Notes: generated by a model not told the origin, from the letters alone. A stretch of 64,000 nucleotides of DNA from Vibrio pectenicida (GCA_024347015.1 AP024889.1:2976001-3040000), one strand, 5' to 3'. Counted from the stretch's first letter, positions 19,770 to 30,057 are shown. Translations and numbers: made by a program.

Positions 19770-20051
19770 ATGAAAACCTTGTCTGATCGCTACCAACAGG
19801 CTTACAGAGAAGCTAGGTGGGCAGTATATCTTGCCTTAGCTTATTTTGTTTGGTGGTACGCATCTGCTTATCTCATTTTTCCTAATCTACCTAAAGCGAC
19901 ACTACCTGATCTCTACTGGGGGTTACCTTTGTGGTTTCTATTTTCTTGTGTCATTGGGCCGCTCATTTTTACTGCGTTGTGCGCATTGATGGTTAGATAC
20001 ATCTATCAAGATATGTCTTTTAGTACCGAAGAGGAAGAAAACCATGAATAG
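19770..20051 (+). CDS. yhdT: YhdT family membrane protein
   Basis: A 93-residue protein with two membrane helices (about 18-38 and 52-80) and the YhdT pattern REARWAVYLALAYFVWWY and LPLWFLFSCVIGPLIF. It overlaps panF by 8 bp, the arrangement seen in enterics, where YhdT is thought to accompany the pantothenate symporter; its function is not known. ATG 19770 is preferred over the GTG one codon upstream. Neither has a strong ribosome site. Confidence 0.9.
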   Translation: MKTLSDRYQQAYREARWAVYLALAYFVWWYASAYLIFPNLPKATLPDLYWGLPLWFLFSCVIGPLIFTALCALMVRYIYQDMSFSTEEEENHE

Positions 20052-21498
20052 TGAGCTGATTATCCCACTAGTCATCTATCTTGTTAGTGTCTTTGCTCTT
20101 GCTTTCTATAGCCAATCCCAGAGCAAAAATAAACAGAACTTTCTCAGTAACTACTTCCTTGGCAACCGAAGTATGGGTGGCTTTGTCCTAGCCATGACTC
20201 TCGCGGCAACCTACGCAAGTGCAAGTTCATTTATTGGTGGACCGGGAGCCGCTTATAAAATGGGCCTTGGCTGGGTTTTACTCGCCATGATTCAACTACC
20301 CGCAGCATGGTTGACATTAGGCGTGTTGGGCAAAAAATTTGCTATTGAAGCAAGGCGTCACAATGCGCTAACTCTCAACGATATGTTATATGCTCGTTAT
20401 CGTAATCGTGCTGTAGTTATATTAGCCTCATTGACACTATTACTCGCTTTTTTTGCCATCATGGTGGTGCAGTTTGTCGGTGCAGCCCGCTTACTTCAAA
20501 CCGTTACAGGACTGAGTTACTTACAAGGTTTGACTATCTTTGCAATCACTGTAGGTTTGTATACAACTATTGGAGGCTTTCGTGCCGTAGTAATGACAGA
20601 TGCGGTACAAGGGATCATGATGATCATTGGTACAATCGCTTTACTTGTCGGCATTATCCACGCGGGTGGCAGCCTAGGTGAGTTGGTCACCGATTTACAC
20701 CACATCGATCCTAACCTCATCACCCCTTATGGACCCGATAATTTTCTCAATCAACCTTTTATGCTCAGCTTCTGGATATTAGTTTGTTTTGGCGTAATCG
20801 GCTTACCGCATGCTGCAGTTAGGTGCATGTCTTATAGCTCTAGCCAATCTCTTCATCGTGGCATGGTAATCAGCACTGCCATGGTGGCATTCCTTATGCT
20901 CGGGATGCACCTTTCAGGAGCACTTGGCAGAGCCTTAGTACCAGATATTGCAAGCCCTGACCAAATTATGCCAACCTTGATGATAACGGTATTACCTCCA
21001 GTGGTTGCAGGTGTTTTCTTAGCCGGTCCTATGGCTGCCATCATGTCAACAATTGACTCCCAATTGATTCAGGCTTCAGCTACTTTACTAAAAGATTTAT
21101 ATCTCAATTACATCAATCCTAACGCTACTCAAGAGCCACACTCAGACAGAAAATTATCTAGACTATCATTGTGGATCACTGGTATTTTTTCTACCTTGGT
21201 TTTTGTTGCTGCAACCAATCCGCCGGATATGATCATTTGGCTTAATCTACTTGCATTTGGTGGCATGCAAGTGGTCTTCCTGTGGCCATTGGTACTTGGT
21301 TTATATTGGAAAAAAGCATCAGCTCGAGGAGCTCTTTTTTCAATGGTAAGTGGTTTGACATGCTACATCAGCTTGTCTGCCTTAAAACCTAACCTATTTG
21401 GTGTTCACGCTATCGTCCCAACATTAATAGTCGGTTTCGTCACTTTCGTGCTAGGCAGCCTATCCGAATCAACCAAAAACAATCAAAGAGCTTATTAA
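20044..21498 (+). CDS. panF: Sodium/pantothenate symporter
   Basis: PanF imports pantothenate with sodium for coenzyme A synthesis. The 484-residue SSS-family protein has about 12-13 membrane helices; signatures are NYFLGNRSMGGFVLAMTLAA, SASSFIGGPGAAYKMGLGW, GGFRAVVMTDAVQG (about 179-192) and AAIMSTIDSQLIQASA. It starts inside the end of yhdT, indicating translational coupling. The clear paralogy with the acetate-type symporter at 7525 is at family level only; the yhdT pairing marks this one as PanF. Confidence 0.94.
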   Translation: MNSELIIPLVIYLVSVFALAFYSQSQSKNKQNFLSNYFLGNRSMGGFVLAMTLAATYASASSFIGGPGAAYKMGLGWVLLAMIQLPAAWLTLGVLGKKFAIEARRHNALTLNDMLYARYRNRAVVILASLTLLLAFFAIMVVQFVGAARLLQTVTGLSYLQGLTIFAITVGLYTTIGGFRAVVMTDAVQGIMMIIGTIALLVGIIHAGGSLGELVTDLHHIDPNLITPYGPDNFLNQPFMLSFWILVCFGVIGLPHAAVRCMSYSSSQSLHRGMVISTAMVAFLMLGMHLSGALGRALVPDIASPDQIMPTLMITVLPPVVAGVFLAGPMAAIMSTIDSQLIQASATLLKDLYLNYINPNATQEPHSDRKLSRLSLWITGIFSTLVFVAATNPPDMIIWLNLLAFGGMQVVFLWPLVLGLYWKKASARGALFSMVSGLTCYISLSALKPNLFGVHAIVPTLIVGFVTFVLGSLSESTKNNQRAY

Positions 21499-21576
21499 AT
21501 ACTACTTTTTTATACCAATGGAAGATCGTGATAGACTCCGTCTTCTTAGACCACAGCTAATCATATCGGACAGCCC

Positions 21577-22464
21577 ATGCCTTGGATTCAAATTAAGCTC
21601 AACGCGACCAATAATAACGCGGAACAAATTGGTGATATGTTAATGGAAGATACGGGAGCGCTATCTGTAACTTTCTTAGACGCACAAGACACCCCTGTAT
21701 TTGAACCGCTTCCAGGGGAAACTCGTCTTTGGGGAGATACCGATATCCTAGCCCTTTATGATGCTAACTCCGACACCAAGCAGATTCTTAAACAAATCAA
21801 GCTAAGTGACCTTCTAGCAGAAGATTTCGCCTACAAAATCGAGCAACTTGAAGATAAAGATTGGGAACGCGAATGGATGGATAACTTTCATCCAATGAAG
21901 TTTGGTCAGCGGCTATGGATTTGTCCAAGCTGGCGTGAAGTCCCTGAACCCAACGCGGTGAATGTCATGTTAGATCCAGGGCTTGCATTTGGTACTGGCA
22001 CCCACCCTACCACTGCTCTATGCCTTGAGTGGTTAGAAAACCTAGATTTATCAGGCAAGACTGTGATTGATTTTGGCTGTGGATCAGGGATCCTCGCTAT
22101 AGCGGCAATAAAGTTAGGCGCGGAAAAAGTCATTGGGATTGATATCGACCCACAAGCCCTACTTGCCTCAAAAGATAACGCTGAGCGCAATGGAGTTGCA
22201 GATAAACTAGAAGTCTTTCTTCCCCAAGAGCAGCCACAAGGTTTAGTGGCCGATGTGGTTGTGGCAAATATTTTAGCTACACCACTGCGTGAGCTTTCCA
22301 CTGTGATTACTTCTCTCGTGAAATCAGGCGGAAAACTTGCCATGTCTGGCGTACTTGATACTCAAGCTCAAGACGTAGCTACCTACTACCATGATTCATT
22401 CGCTATTGAACCTATAAAAGAACAAAATGAATGGTGCCGTATTTCTGGTCAAAAATTCGTTTAA
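21577..22464 (+). CDS. prmA: Ribosomal protein L11 methyltransferase
   Basis: PrmA trimethylates several amino groups of ribosomal protein L11. The 295-residue protein has the N-terminal L11-recognition domain ([20 protein letters not shown]) and a class I SAM-binding domain with [15 protein letters not shown] (about 168-182), followed by GIDIDPQAL and the NILA motif ([10 protein letters not shown]). [15 protein letters not shown] precedes the SAM motif as in all PrmA. It stands between panF and dusB-fis, the usual order. Confidence 0.97.
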   Translation: MPWIQIKLNATNNNAEQIGDMLMEDTGALSVTFLDAQDTPVFEPLPGETRLWGDTDILALYDANSDTKQILKQIKLSDLLAEDFAYKIEQLEDKDWEREWMDNFHPMKFGQRLWICPSWREVPEPNAVNVMLDPGLAFGTGTHPTTALCLEWLENLDLSGKTVIDFGCGSGILAIAAIKLGAEKVIGIDIDPQALLASKDNAERNGVADKLEVFLPQEQPQGLVADVVVANILATPLRELSTVITSLVKSGGKLAMSGVLDTQAQDVATYYHDSFAIEPIKEQNEWCRISGQKFV

Positions 22465-22539
22465 ATAAGACTTTGAGGGTTAATTGATTGATTTTTAGGC
22501 AATTTGCAAAAACAATTTGTAAATGCTCAAATATTAGTC

Positions 22540-22568
22540 TTTTCACAGCGTGAAAAAATGCGTAAAAT
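22540..22568 (+). promoter_or_regulatory. dusB: Promoter of dusB-fis with GC-rich discriminator
   Basis: TTTTCA and TAAAAT are spaced by 17 bp and followed by GCGCGCCC, the GC-rich discriminator typical of stringently controlled promoters such as dusB-fis of E. coli. The -35 region forms part of an inverted repeat TTTTCAC-AGC-GTGAAAA (22540-22556), a possible binding site. Confidence 0.65.
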
Positions 22569-22605
22569 GCGCGCCCTTGCTGGTTTAGAACTGTGATTAA
22601 GTGTT

Positions 22606-23574
22606 TTGAAAATCGGAACTCATCAACTCAAGAATAATCTTATCGTTGCCCCGATGGCTGGCGTGACTGATAGGCCCTTTCGTGAGTTATGCCTCCGCTA
22701 TGGTGCGGGAATGGCTGTCAGTGAAATGATGTCGTCAAACCCCAAGCTATGGAAAACATCTAAATCGAAACAGCGTATGGTACATCAAGGCGAATCGGGC
22801 ATTCGCTCTGTACAAATTGCAGGAGCAGATCCTCAACTGATGGCTGATGCTGCTCAGTTCAGTGTTGAAAATGGTGCACAAATCATTGATATCAACATGG
22901 GTTGCCCTGCTAAAAAAGTGAATAAAAAGCTAGCCGGATCTGCATTGCTTCGCCATCCAGATATCATTCAAGATATTCTCAAAGCGGTAGTCAATGCAGT
23001 AGATGTCCCTGTGACACTAAAAACCCGTACTGGCTGGGACCCAGATAACAAAAACTGTGTCCAAATCGCGAAATTAGCCGAAGACTGCGGCATACAAGCT
23101 CTAGCGCTCCATGGGCGCACTAAAGTCTGTATGTACAAAGGTCAGGCCGAATATGACAGCATTAAAGCGGTTAAACAAGCAATCTCAATTCCGGTTATCG
23201 CTAACGGTGATATCGATAGCCCTGAGAAAGCAAAGTATGTGCTGGAGTACACTGGCGCAGACGCATTAATGATTGGACGTCCAGCCCAAGGACGACCATG
23301 GATTTTTCAGGAAATCCTACACTTTTTGGAAAGCGGCACCACGATACCTGAGCTTCCAAATTCGGAAGTTAAAGGCATCTTGCTTGGTCATGTTAATGCT
23401 CTACATACATTCTATGGTGAGTATTTAGGTCCACGTATCGCGCGAAAGCACGTAGGTTGGTACCTAAAAGAACATGAACAAGCAGGTGAGTTTCGCCGTA
23501 CCTTCAATGCTATCGATGTAGCACAGCTACAACTTGAAGCATTAGAAGGTTATTTTGATAACGTTGCATCATAA
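22606..23574 (+). CDS. dusB: tRNA-dihydrouridine synthase B
   Basis: DusB reduces uridines in the tRNA D-loop with FMN and NADPH. The 322-residue protein starts with a TTG codon (MKIGTHQL...), the position that matches E. coli DusB. It shows [28 protein letters not shown] with the catalytic cysteine, [17 protein letters not shown] and [16 protein letters not shown]. The less efficient TTG start fits the low level of DusB relative to Fis from the same mRNA. fis follows after 22 bp. Confidence 0.97.
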   Translation: MKIGTHQLKNNLIVAPMAGVTDRPFRELCLRYGAGMAVSEMMSSNPKLWKTSKSKQRMVHQGESGIRSVQIAGADPQLMADAAQFSVENGAQIIDINMGCPAKKVNKKLAGSALLRHPDIIQDILKAVVNAVDVPVTLKTRTGWDPDNKNCVQIAKLAEDCGIQALALHGRTKVCMYKGQAEYDSIKAVKQAISIPVIANGDIDSPEKAKYVLEYTGADALMIGRPAQGRPWIFQEILHFLESGTTIPELPNSEVKGILLGHVNALHTFYGEYLGPRIARKHVGWYLKEHEQAGEFRRTFNAIDVAQLQLEALEGYFDNVAS

Positions 23575-23596
23575 TTAGAGAAGAGCTAGACCGAAT

Positions 23597-23893
23597 ATGT
23601 TCGAACAAAATCTGACTTCAGAAGCCTTAACAGTAACTACAGTAACATCCCAAGACCAGATTACTCAGAAGCCTTTACGCGACTCTGTTAAAGCATCTCT
23701 CAAAAACTACTTGGCCCAGCTCAATGGTCAAGAAGTCACAGAGCTATACGAATTAGTTCTAGCCGAAGTTGAACAACCCCTATTGGACACCATCATGCAG
23801 TACACTCGTGGTAACCAAACTCGCGCGGCAACTATGATGGGCATCAACCGCGGCACTCTTCGCAAGAAACTAAAAAAATACGGCATGAACTAA
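23597..23893 (+). CDS. fis: Nucleoid protein Fis
   Basis: Fis bends DNA, shapes the nucleoid and activates rRNA promoters during fast growth. The 98-residue length is exact for the family, and the C-terminal half is nearly the same as E. coli Fis: [19 protein letters not shown] then a helix-turn-helix [20 protein letters not shown]. It is cotranscribed with dusB and followed by a terminator. Confidence 0.99.
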   Translation: MFEQNLTSEALTVTTVTSQDQITQKPLRDSVKASLKNYLAQLNGQEVTELYELVLAEVEQPLLDTIMQYTRGNQTRAATMMGINRGTLRKKLKKYGMN

Positions 23894-23924
23894 TCCGTTC
23901 GTTATGTTGATTAGAATATGCAAA

Positions 23925-23952
23925 AACCGCGATGTATTCGCGGTTTTTTTAC
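23925..23952. terminator. Bidirectional terminator between fis and the convergent lipoprotein gene
   Basis: AACCGCG and CGCGGTT with a 7-nt loop, preceded by five A in total and followed by seven T, so it can serve transcripts from both sides. Confidence 0.9.
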
Positions 23953-23961
23953 CAAACAAGA

Positions 23962-24684
23962 TCAGTTTCCTTTAACTAAAAGCGTATCTTGTGACTCTTG
24001 CCATTCCATAGCTACATAGTTCTCACCGTAGTAATTTTCTATTTCGCTGTCGAGCCAGCCTCGAACAAAATTTAATGCCACGAAAATACTAATCCTATCC
24101 AGCCCGTGAGGCTCACCGTTTACCAACTGAATATTTGACGGATTTGCTCTCGCTGCAATAATCCCAACCAATGCACCATCTTGATTGAATACTCCACCAC
24201 CACTCATCCCATCTTGAACAGGTGCATCCATAACACTTGCAGGGCAGTTATCAAAATAGCGCGAGTCGACTAACGTCAAATCTAGGCGATAAAAACCCTC
24301 TCCTTTAAGCACATTACCACCCGGGCTCATACCATATGTTTCAACACTTTGACGTGGATAGACCAAGCCAAACTTAGGCTGATGACTAAGTGTATTTCTC
24401 GACTCAACTAGCGCAATGTCGCATTGAGGGTGATAGGCAACCACCTTGTCATAATTGAGTTTAGCAACATGAGCAGCGGTAAGGCTAAGCTCAGGGGTAA
24501 TCGGCGTACTTGTTCCGAAGCCAAAAAACAATAACGGCACACCTGTTAATTCGTAATCAAGATCCGGATGCTCTTCAACAACCCTTAATTGACCGTTGCT
24601 ACCTGTACACCCAGCCAGTATAAAAGTCACCAACAATACACAAAAATATACATTCGAATTCAATAGTTTGCCATAAAGGTTCAT
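23962..24684 (-). CDS. Trypsin-like serine protease-fold lipoprotein
   Basis: The 240-residue product begins with a lipoprotein signal (LLVTFILAGC, lipid cysteine about residue 26), so it should be anchored in the membrane facing the periplasm. The rest looks like a chymotrypsin-fold protease: LTAAHVA (His), CDIALVE (Asp) and DGMSGGGVFNQDGALVGI (Ser) appear in the right order, so the triad looks complete. It is not DegP-like, as no PDZ domain follows. Substrate is unknown. It is a single gene between fis and zntR, transcribed on the minus strand. Similar genes occur in Vibrio at this locus as hypothetical or peptidase entries. Confidence 0.78.
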   Translation of the reverse strand: MNLYGKLLNSNVYFCVLLVTFILAGCTGSNGQLRVVEEHPDLDYELTGVPLLFFGFGTSTPITPELSLTAAHVAKLNYDKVVAYHPQCDIALVESRNTLSHQPKFGLVYPRQSVETYGMSPGGNVLKGEGFYRLDLTLVDSRYFDNCPASVMDAPVQDGMSGGGVFNQDGALVGIIAARANPSNIQLVNGEPHGLDRISIFVALNFVRGWLDSEIENYYGENYVAMEWQESQDTLLVKGN

Positions 24685-24853
24685 CCTTACCCCCTCGATT
24701 TTTTATCCTACTCAACCAACACTCCTGTAACGTTTAAATTGACACAACTAACTAAAAGTGTAGGAATCTTTTGCAAAAAAGGTTGGATGAAAACAATGCT
24801 AAGTGAGCTGAATAGTTTCCAAAATCAGCCAGCTGTTTAGTAGCTTACTAAGG

Positions 24854-25261
24854 TTATTTCTCACTGGCTAAGGCACTTAAAATCGAGCAATGACTCGCAT
24901 CATCATCCACATGACCACAGCACGCATCATTGATTTTCTTGAGAGCACCACGGATCCGGGTTAACTCAGCAATTTTTTCATCAATGAGTATGAGTTTAGC
25001 CGTAGTAATCGCTTTCACTTCAGCACAGCTGTGCTCCGTCGCTTCCAAATTAATCTCAAGCAACTCCCGAATCTCATCAAGACTCAAGCCCAAATCTTTA
25101 GCCTTCAGTATGAATCCAACTTGCTTCTGATTCTCTTCGTTATACAAGCGATAGCCAGACTCACTGCGGCCAATCGGTTTAATGAGGTTATTCTTTTCAT
25201 AAAAGCGCAGTGTATCTGTTGTCACACTACAGCGTTTTGCAAGCTCTCCTATCTGAAACAT
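24854..25261 (-). CDS. zntR: Zn(II)-responsive MerR-family regulator ZntR
   Basis: ZntR activates zinc export (zntA) when zinc is high. The 135-residue protein has the MerR winged helix (MFQIGELAKRCSVTTDTLRFYEKNNLI), a long dimerisation helix, and a C-terminal metal site NDACCGHVDDDASHC plus the earlier cysteine in EHSCAEVKA, which match ZntR of E. coli in spacing and exclude CueR or SoxR. No zntA is adjacent in the window. It is divergent from purH across a 293-bp region. Confidence 0.92.
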   Translation of the reverse strand: MFQIGELAKRCSVTTDTLRFYEKNNLIKPIGRSESGYRLYNEENQKQVGFILKAKDLGLSLDEIRELLEINLEATEHSCAEVKAITTAKLILIDEKIAELTRIRGALKKINDACCGHVDDDASHCSILSALASEK

Positions 25262-25330
25262 AGCGACCCTTATTAACTATTCAATTAATTTTCATATAAA
25301 AGTACGTCATTTTTATAATAATCTCACCCA

Positions 25331-25346
25331 TGCCAAACGATTGCGC
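25331..25346. promoter_or_regulatory. purH: PurR operator upstream of purH
   Basis: TGCCAAACGATTGCGC matches the PurR consensus ACGCAAACGTTTGCGT at the central CAAACG and at TTGCG on the right arm. It lies about 210 bp before the purH start in the zntR-purH intergenic region, where purine repression of purHD is expected. Confidence 0.65.
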
Positions 25347-25554
25347 GAGCTTTTTTGTAATAAATTAGTTAGAATATGCGCACTTCAACTTGGAAAGGAT
25401 AAAAACTAATTTGGGTAAGGTTTTTACCAAAAATGACTGCTATCTTAACGCTTGAATTTAATGCCTGATTGTAAGAAAAGCATAAGAACACATTCACTTT
25501 TGGCAAATATCTTTACCAAACGTATTAACTCTGTGATTTTGAGGAAGTAGAAGC

Positions 25555-27165
25555 ATGACTAACGCTCGTCCGATTCGCCGCGCATTAATCAGCGTATCAG
25601 ATAAAACCGGTATTATTGAGTTTGCCCAAGCTCTTACAGACCGAGGTATTGACCTACTATCAACTGGCGGCACTGCTCGTCTATTAACAGAAAATGGCAT
25701 CTCTGTAACTGAAGTATCAGATTACACGGGCTTTCCAGAAATGATGGACGGTCGTGTTAAAACGCTTCACCCAAAAGTTCACGGTGGCGTACTCGGTCGT
25801 CGCGGCCAAGATGATGACGTAATGGCAACACACGACATCAAACCTATCGACATTGTTGTCGTCAACCTTTACCCGTTCGCTGAAACCGTTGCCAAACAAG
25901 GCTGCACTCTCGCTGACGCTGTTGAGAATATCGACATTGGTGGCCCTACCATGGTCCGTTCAGCGGCTAAAAACCACAAAGATGTAGCCATTGTAGTTAA
26001 TGCTCATGATTATGGACGTGTTATCACAGAAATGGATGCCAACAACAAATCTCTAACGCTTGATACACGTTTTGATCTCGCCATTGCAGCATTCGAGCAT
26101 ACCGCATCATACGATGGCATGATTGCCAACTACTTTGGCACTATGGTTCCATCTCACAGCGCTTCCACGCTTGATGATGAAGGAAAAAAAGCTGACAAAA
26201 AATCAAAATTCCCACGAACTTTCAATCAACAGTTAATTAAGAAACAAGATATGCGTTACGGGGAAAACAGCCACCAAGAAGCCGCTTTCTATATAGAAGC
26301 AACCCCTGAAGAAGCCTCAGTTTCAACTGCTCATCAAATCCAAGGTAAAGCACTGTCATACAATAATATCGCGGACACAGACTCAGCTCTTGAGTGCGTA
26401 AAAGAGTTCGATGAACCAGCCTGTGTTATCGTCAAGCACGCCAATCCATGCGGTGTAGCATTAGGTGGCAATATTCTGGAAGCTTATGACCGTGCTTATA
26501 AAACAGATCCAACATCAGCATTTGGTGGCATCATAGCATTTAATCGAGAGTTAGATGCCGATACCGCAGCTGCTATCGTTGAGCGTCAGTTTGTTGAAGT
26601 TATCATCGCACCTTCCGTTTCCGCACCAGCTATTGAAGTCATTTCAACAAAGAAAAACGTTCGTTTACTTGAATGCGGTCAGTGGTCATCCAAGACAACA
26701 GGCCTTGACATTAAGCGCGTCAATGGTGGCTTGCTTGTTCAAGACAGGGACCAAGGGATGGTAAACCTAGATGACCTAAAAGTAGTTTCTAAGCGCCAAC
26801 CAACTGATATAGAACTCAAAGACGCACTGTTTTGCTGGAAAGTCGCCAAATATGTAAAATCAAATGCGATCGTTTATTCCAAAGGCGATATGACCATAGG
26901 TGTTGGCGCAGGACAAATGAGCCGTGTTTACTCTGCAAAAATTGCTGGAATTAAAGCCGCTGATGAAAACCTACAAGTAGAAGGCTGTGTTATGGCATCA
27001 GATGCCTTTTTTCCATTCCGTGATGGTATAGATGCCGCAGCAGAAGCTGGCATTAAATGTGTGATACAACCCGGTGGCTCCATGCGTGATGATGAAGTAA
27101 TTGCCGCTGCGGATGAGCACGAAATGGCGATGATTTTCACTGGAATGCGTCACTTCCGCCACTAG
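25555..27165 (+). CDS. purH: Bifunctional AICAR transformylase / IMP cyclohydrolase
   Basis: PurH performs the last two steps of IMP synthesis. The 536-residue protein has the IMP cyclohydrolase domain at the N-terminus ([49 protein letters not shown]) and the AICAR transformylase domain from about residue 200 ([37 protein letters not shown]). It is followed by purD in the same direction after 106 bp. Confidence 0.98.
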   Translation: MTNARPIRRALISVSDKTGIIEFAQALTDRGIDLLSTGGTARLLTENGISVTEVSDYTGFPEMMDGRVKTLHPKVHGGVLGRRGQDDDVMATHDIKPIDIVVVNLYPFAETVAKQGCTLADAVENIDIGGPTMVRSAAKNHKDVAIVVNAHDYGRVITEMDANNKSLTLDTRFDLAIAAFEHTASYDGMIANYFGTMVPSHSASTLDDEGKKADKKSKFPRTFNQQLIKKQDMRYGENSHQEAAFYIEATPEEASVSTAHQIQGKALSYNNIADTDSALECVKEFDEPACVIVKHANPCGVALGGNILEAYDRAYKTDPTSAFGGIIAFNRELDADTAAAIVERQFVEVIIAPSVSAPAIEVISTKKNVRLLECGQWSSKTTGLDIKRVNGGLLVQDRDQGMVNLDDLKVVSKRQPTDIELKDALFCWKVAKYVKSNAIVYSKGDMTIGVGAGQMSRVYSAKIAGIKAADENLQVEGCVMASDAFFPFRDGIDAAAEAGIKCVIQPGGSMRDDEVIAAADEHEMAMIFTGMRHFRH

Positions 27166-27180
27166 TTTCTCGTTAAGATT

Positions 27181-27238
27181 GGCGCTATGGCAATACTCTG
27201 GGTATATATCTAATCTAGCTTTAGCGCCTCGACTTAAA
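27181..27238 (+). other. Long-loop stem between purH and purD
   Basis: GGCGCTA (27181-27187) and TAGCGCC (27232-27238) can pair across a 44-nt loop in the 106-bp gap. It has no T-run; it may stabilise or process the purHD mRNA. Confidence 0.3.
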
Positions 27239-27271
27239 TAAACGATATTTTGAGATTAAGGAATTTTGAAT

Positions 27272-28558
27272 ATGCGAGTTTTAATTATTGGTTCAGGTGG
27301 GCGTGAACACGCTCTAGCTTGGAAAGCAGCACAAAATTCAAGTGTTGAAGTCGTATATGTTGCACCCGGCAACGCAGGTACAGCACAAGAACCAAAGCTA
27401 GAAAATGTGAATATTGACGTCGAAAGCATTTCTGAGTTGGTCGCCTTTGCGCAAGAGAAAAAAATTGAACTCACCATTGTCGGACCTGAAGGACCTTTAG
27501 TCATTGGTGTCGTCGATGCTTTTCGTGAAGCTCACCTACCTATCTTTGGCCCAACCCAAGCAGCAGCTCAGCTGGAAGGCTCTAAAGCTTTCACCAAAGA
27601 CTTCCTTGCTCGTCATAACATCCCAACAGCAGCCTATGCAAACTTTACAGAGATTGAGCCAGCACTAGATTATGTACGTCAACAAGGCGCTCCTATTGTG
27701 GTAAAAGCAGACGGACTTGCTGCTGGCAAAGGGGTCATTGTTGCCATGACTCTGGAGGAGGCTGAAAATGCCATTAAAGACATGCTCGCTGGCAATGCCT
27801 TTGGTCAAGCAGGCAGCCGCGTTGTTATCGAAGAGTTTCTCGATGGCGAAGAAGCAAGCTTTATTGTCATGGTCGATGGTAAGAATGTTCTACCAATGGC
27901 AACCAGCCAAGATCACAAGCGTGTCGGTGAAAAAGATACTGGCCCTAATACTGGTGGTATGGGCGCTTATTCTCCTGCCCCCGTTGTCACGCCAGAAATC
28001 CATGAGCGTATTCTTCAAGAAGTTATCTACCCAACCGTACATGGAATGAAGGAAGAGGGGCATCCATACACTGGTTTTTTATATGCAGGTTTGATGATAG
28101 ATAAGGCAGGCACAGCAAAAGTGATTGAGTACAACTGTCGTTTTGGTGATCCAGAAACACAACCCATTATGATGCGAATGGAGTCAGATCTAGTCGAGCT
28201 ATGTCTAGCCGCTATCAATGAAAAACTCAATGAAGCTGAGTCTAAGTGGGACCCTCGCGCATCAATTGGCGTCGTCTTGGCCGCCGGTGGCTACCCACTA
28301 GAATATGCGAAGGGTGATGTCATTTGCTTACCAAATGAACAGCTTGTGGGCCAGAAAGTATTTCACGCTGGCACAGCCCGAAATGATGCAGGTGAAATCG
28401 TCACTAATGGAGGGAGAGTCCTCTGCGCTGTTGCATTAGGAAATAGCGTCTTAGAGGCTCAGAGGCAAGCATACGAACTAGCAAAGGGAATTAGCTGGGA
28501 AGGTATGTTTTATCGCAGTGATATCGGCTACAGAGCGATAGATCGCGAAAATTCATAG
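27272..28558 (+). CDS. purD: Phosphoribosylamine-glycine ligase
   Basis: PurD joins glycine to phosphoribosylamine with ATP, the second step of purine synthesis. The start is ATG 27272 (MRVLIIGSGGREHALAWK), with TAAGGA upstream; the TTG two codons earlier is less likely. The 428-residue ATP-grasp enzyme shows VGPEGPLVIGVVD, KADGLAAGKGVIVA (about 144-157), GPNTGGMGAYSPAP and EYNCRFGDPETQ. It is the second gene of purHD and is closed by a strong terminator. Confidence 0.98.
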   Translation: MRVLIIGSGGREHALAWKAAQNSSVEVVYVAPGNAGTAQEPKLENVNIDVESISELVAFAQEKKIELTIVGPEGPLVIGVVDAFREAHLPIFGPTQAAAQLEGSKAFTKDFLARHNIPTAAYANFTEIEPALDYVRQQGAPIVVKADGLAAGKGVIVAMTLEEAENAIKDMLAGNAFGQAGSRVVIEEFLDGEEASFIVMVDGKNVLPMATSQDHKRVGEKDTGPNTGGMGAYSPAPVVTPEIHERILQEVIYPTVHGMKEEGHPYTGFLYAGLMIDKAGTAKVIEYNCRFGDPETQPIMMRMESDLVELCLAAINEKLNEAESKWDPRASIGVVLAAGGYPLEYAKGDVICLPNEQLVGQKVFHAGTARNDAGEIVTNGGRVLCAVALGNSVLEAQRQAYELAKGISWEGMFYRSDIGYRAIDRENS

Positions 28559-28575
28559 CTCACAACTGAGCTGAA

Positions 28576-28597
28576 AAGGCGCCGCGGGCGCCTTTTT
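28576..28597 (+). terminator. Intrinsic terminator after purD
   Basis: AAGGCGCC and GGCGCCTT separated by GCG, followed by TTT. Confidence 0.88.
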
Positions 28598-28611
28598 AAA
28601 TATACGCAATG

Positions 28612-29304
28612 CTAGTCTTCCAACAAATTAGGACGTTCAATACAGGCATGCTCTTCACCAGATAAAAGCAATAGCTCTTCGACCACCACCAGGTCTTTTC
28701 TTCTAGAGCCAACAAATGCAACATAGTTCTCTACATCAGCTAAACGATTCACCACAAATGATGGTAATGTCTGATTAAACTCTAAGTGATCGTAGCTTTT
28801 GCCAGCGCATGTCTCAAAATGAGCACCGTCCCAAAACCCTTGAATCAATCTAAAACCTTTTTTGTCTTGGGCTTTGGCCACACTCGCGGCTCTTTGCGCT
28901 TCATCTACATAGCGCATCAGTTCTTCAGGCTTAATCGGCAATATTTTTCCATCAAGACGGTACTGCTGATAAATAGCCTCTCCATCTTTATTAAAGCGGA
29001 TATGAACACGATATTTTACTAGGCTACCATCTTTTAATTGCTCGCCCTCTCGAATCATCTCTCTGAGTTTACCCTGAGACCAACGATAATCACTATGATA
29101 CCAACCGTAATCTCCCGCTGTAACATAATCAGCGGCAGAGCTCGGTGAAGCTGTCTTTTCAGTGTACCAATATAAGCTAGTTGCATCTCCAGCACTTTTT
29201 CCGCCAGTATAATACGAGTATTGGTCTTGATTAGGCACCGGCGAACTAGAAGAGCACCCAAGAATTAGAGAAGTGATTAGAGAAGTGAGTAAAAAATTTT
29301 TCAT
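28612..29304 (-). CDS. DUF1481 lipoprotein (YjaH-like)
   Basis: The start is set at ATG 29304 (MKNFLLTSLITSLILGCSSSS) because this gives a proper lipoprotein signal with the lipid cysteine near residue 17; 13 more codons are open upstream without signal character. The 230-residue product matches the DUF1481/YjaH family, which lies downstream of hupA in enterics as well. Function is unknown. It begins 45 bp after the hupA stop and is likely cotranscribed with it. Confidence 0.82.
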   Translation of the reverse strand: MKNFLLTSLITSLILGCSSSSPVPNQDQYSYYTGGKSAGDATSLYWYTEKTASPSSAADYVTAGDYGWYHSDYRWSQGKLREMIREGEQLKDGSLVKYRVHIRFNKDGEAIYQQYRLDGKILPIKPEELMRYVDEAQRAASVAKAQDKKGFRLIQGFWDGAHFETCAGKSYDHLEFNQTLPSFVVNRLADVENYVAFVGSRRKDLVVVEELLLLSGEEHACIERPNLLED

Positions 29305-29349
29305 GACTATGTTGCGCCAAGACAGAAGACTACCTTGGCGCATTATAAA

Positions 29350-29622
29350 TTATTTTACAGCATCTTTCAGGGCTTTGCCTGCAACAAATGCCGGAACGTT
29401 CGCCGCAGCGATTTGAATCTCAGCACCAGTTTTAGGGTTGCGGCCAGTACGAGCTGCACGGTGGTTTACTTTAAATGTACCAAAACCAATTAGTTGAACT
29501 TGGTCACCCTCTTTAAGCGCATCGGTCACTCCATCGAGAGTTGCTTCAAGAGCAGCTTTCGCTTGAGCTTTAGATAAATCTGCTTTCTCTGCAATAAAGT
29601 CGATTAATTGGGTCTTGTTCAT
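29350..29622 (-). CDS. hupA: DNA-binding protein HU-alpha
   Basis: HU is a small nucleoid protein that bends DNA as a dimer. The 90-residue sequence is typical: [20 protein letters not shown], the core [21 protein letters not shown], where the beta-arm grips DNA, and a C-terminal lysine. AAGGGAAACC lies upstream of the ATG. The yjaG-hupA-DUF1481 neighbourhood of enterics is kept loosely here, with yjaG 1.6 kb away. Confidence 0.98.
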   Translation of the reverse strand: MNKTQLIDFIAEKADLSKAQAKAALEATLDGVTDALKEGDQVQLIGFGTFKVNHRAARTGRNPKTGAEIQIAAANVPAFVAGKALKDAVK

Positions 29623-30057
29623 TAGGTTTCCCTTCTTATAGGTTATCGAATTCAGCTCACTCTAAAACATAAATGCCCTATCTGGCAAAGGTTTGTAAGC
29701 GATCTTTCGCTTTAATGACGTACTTTTAACCATAATATGAGTATTAACTCACAATTTGTTACCTTCGTCTCCTTTTACACTACTTGTTTTCGAGCTTAGA
29801 CAGTCTCATTTATAGAATAAAAGCTCCTTACAAAGCCTGACATGGTGGGGGCTGAGACGAATATAAAATACTCACATAGGAAATACCTTTCGATATTTAC
29901 AGAAAAATCATTAGATACTGTAAGATTTTCTGGAAATTGTTATTAGACTTCACAATTGAAGTCACTATATGCGGATAAAACTTATACCAATAGAAAACTA
30001 AAATCTTGAACCATCACTTTATGGTCTTTTGACTATATCAATCACCATAGGAAATTT
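29623..30057. other. Intergenic region between hupA and the CNNM-type gene
   Basis: A 435-bp AT-rich stretch between divergent genes. It must hold both promoters, but I see no unambiguous promoter, operator or small gene in it. Confidence 0.4.
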
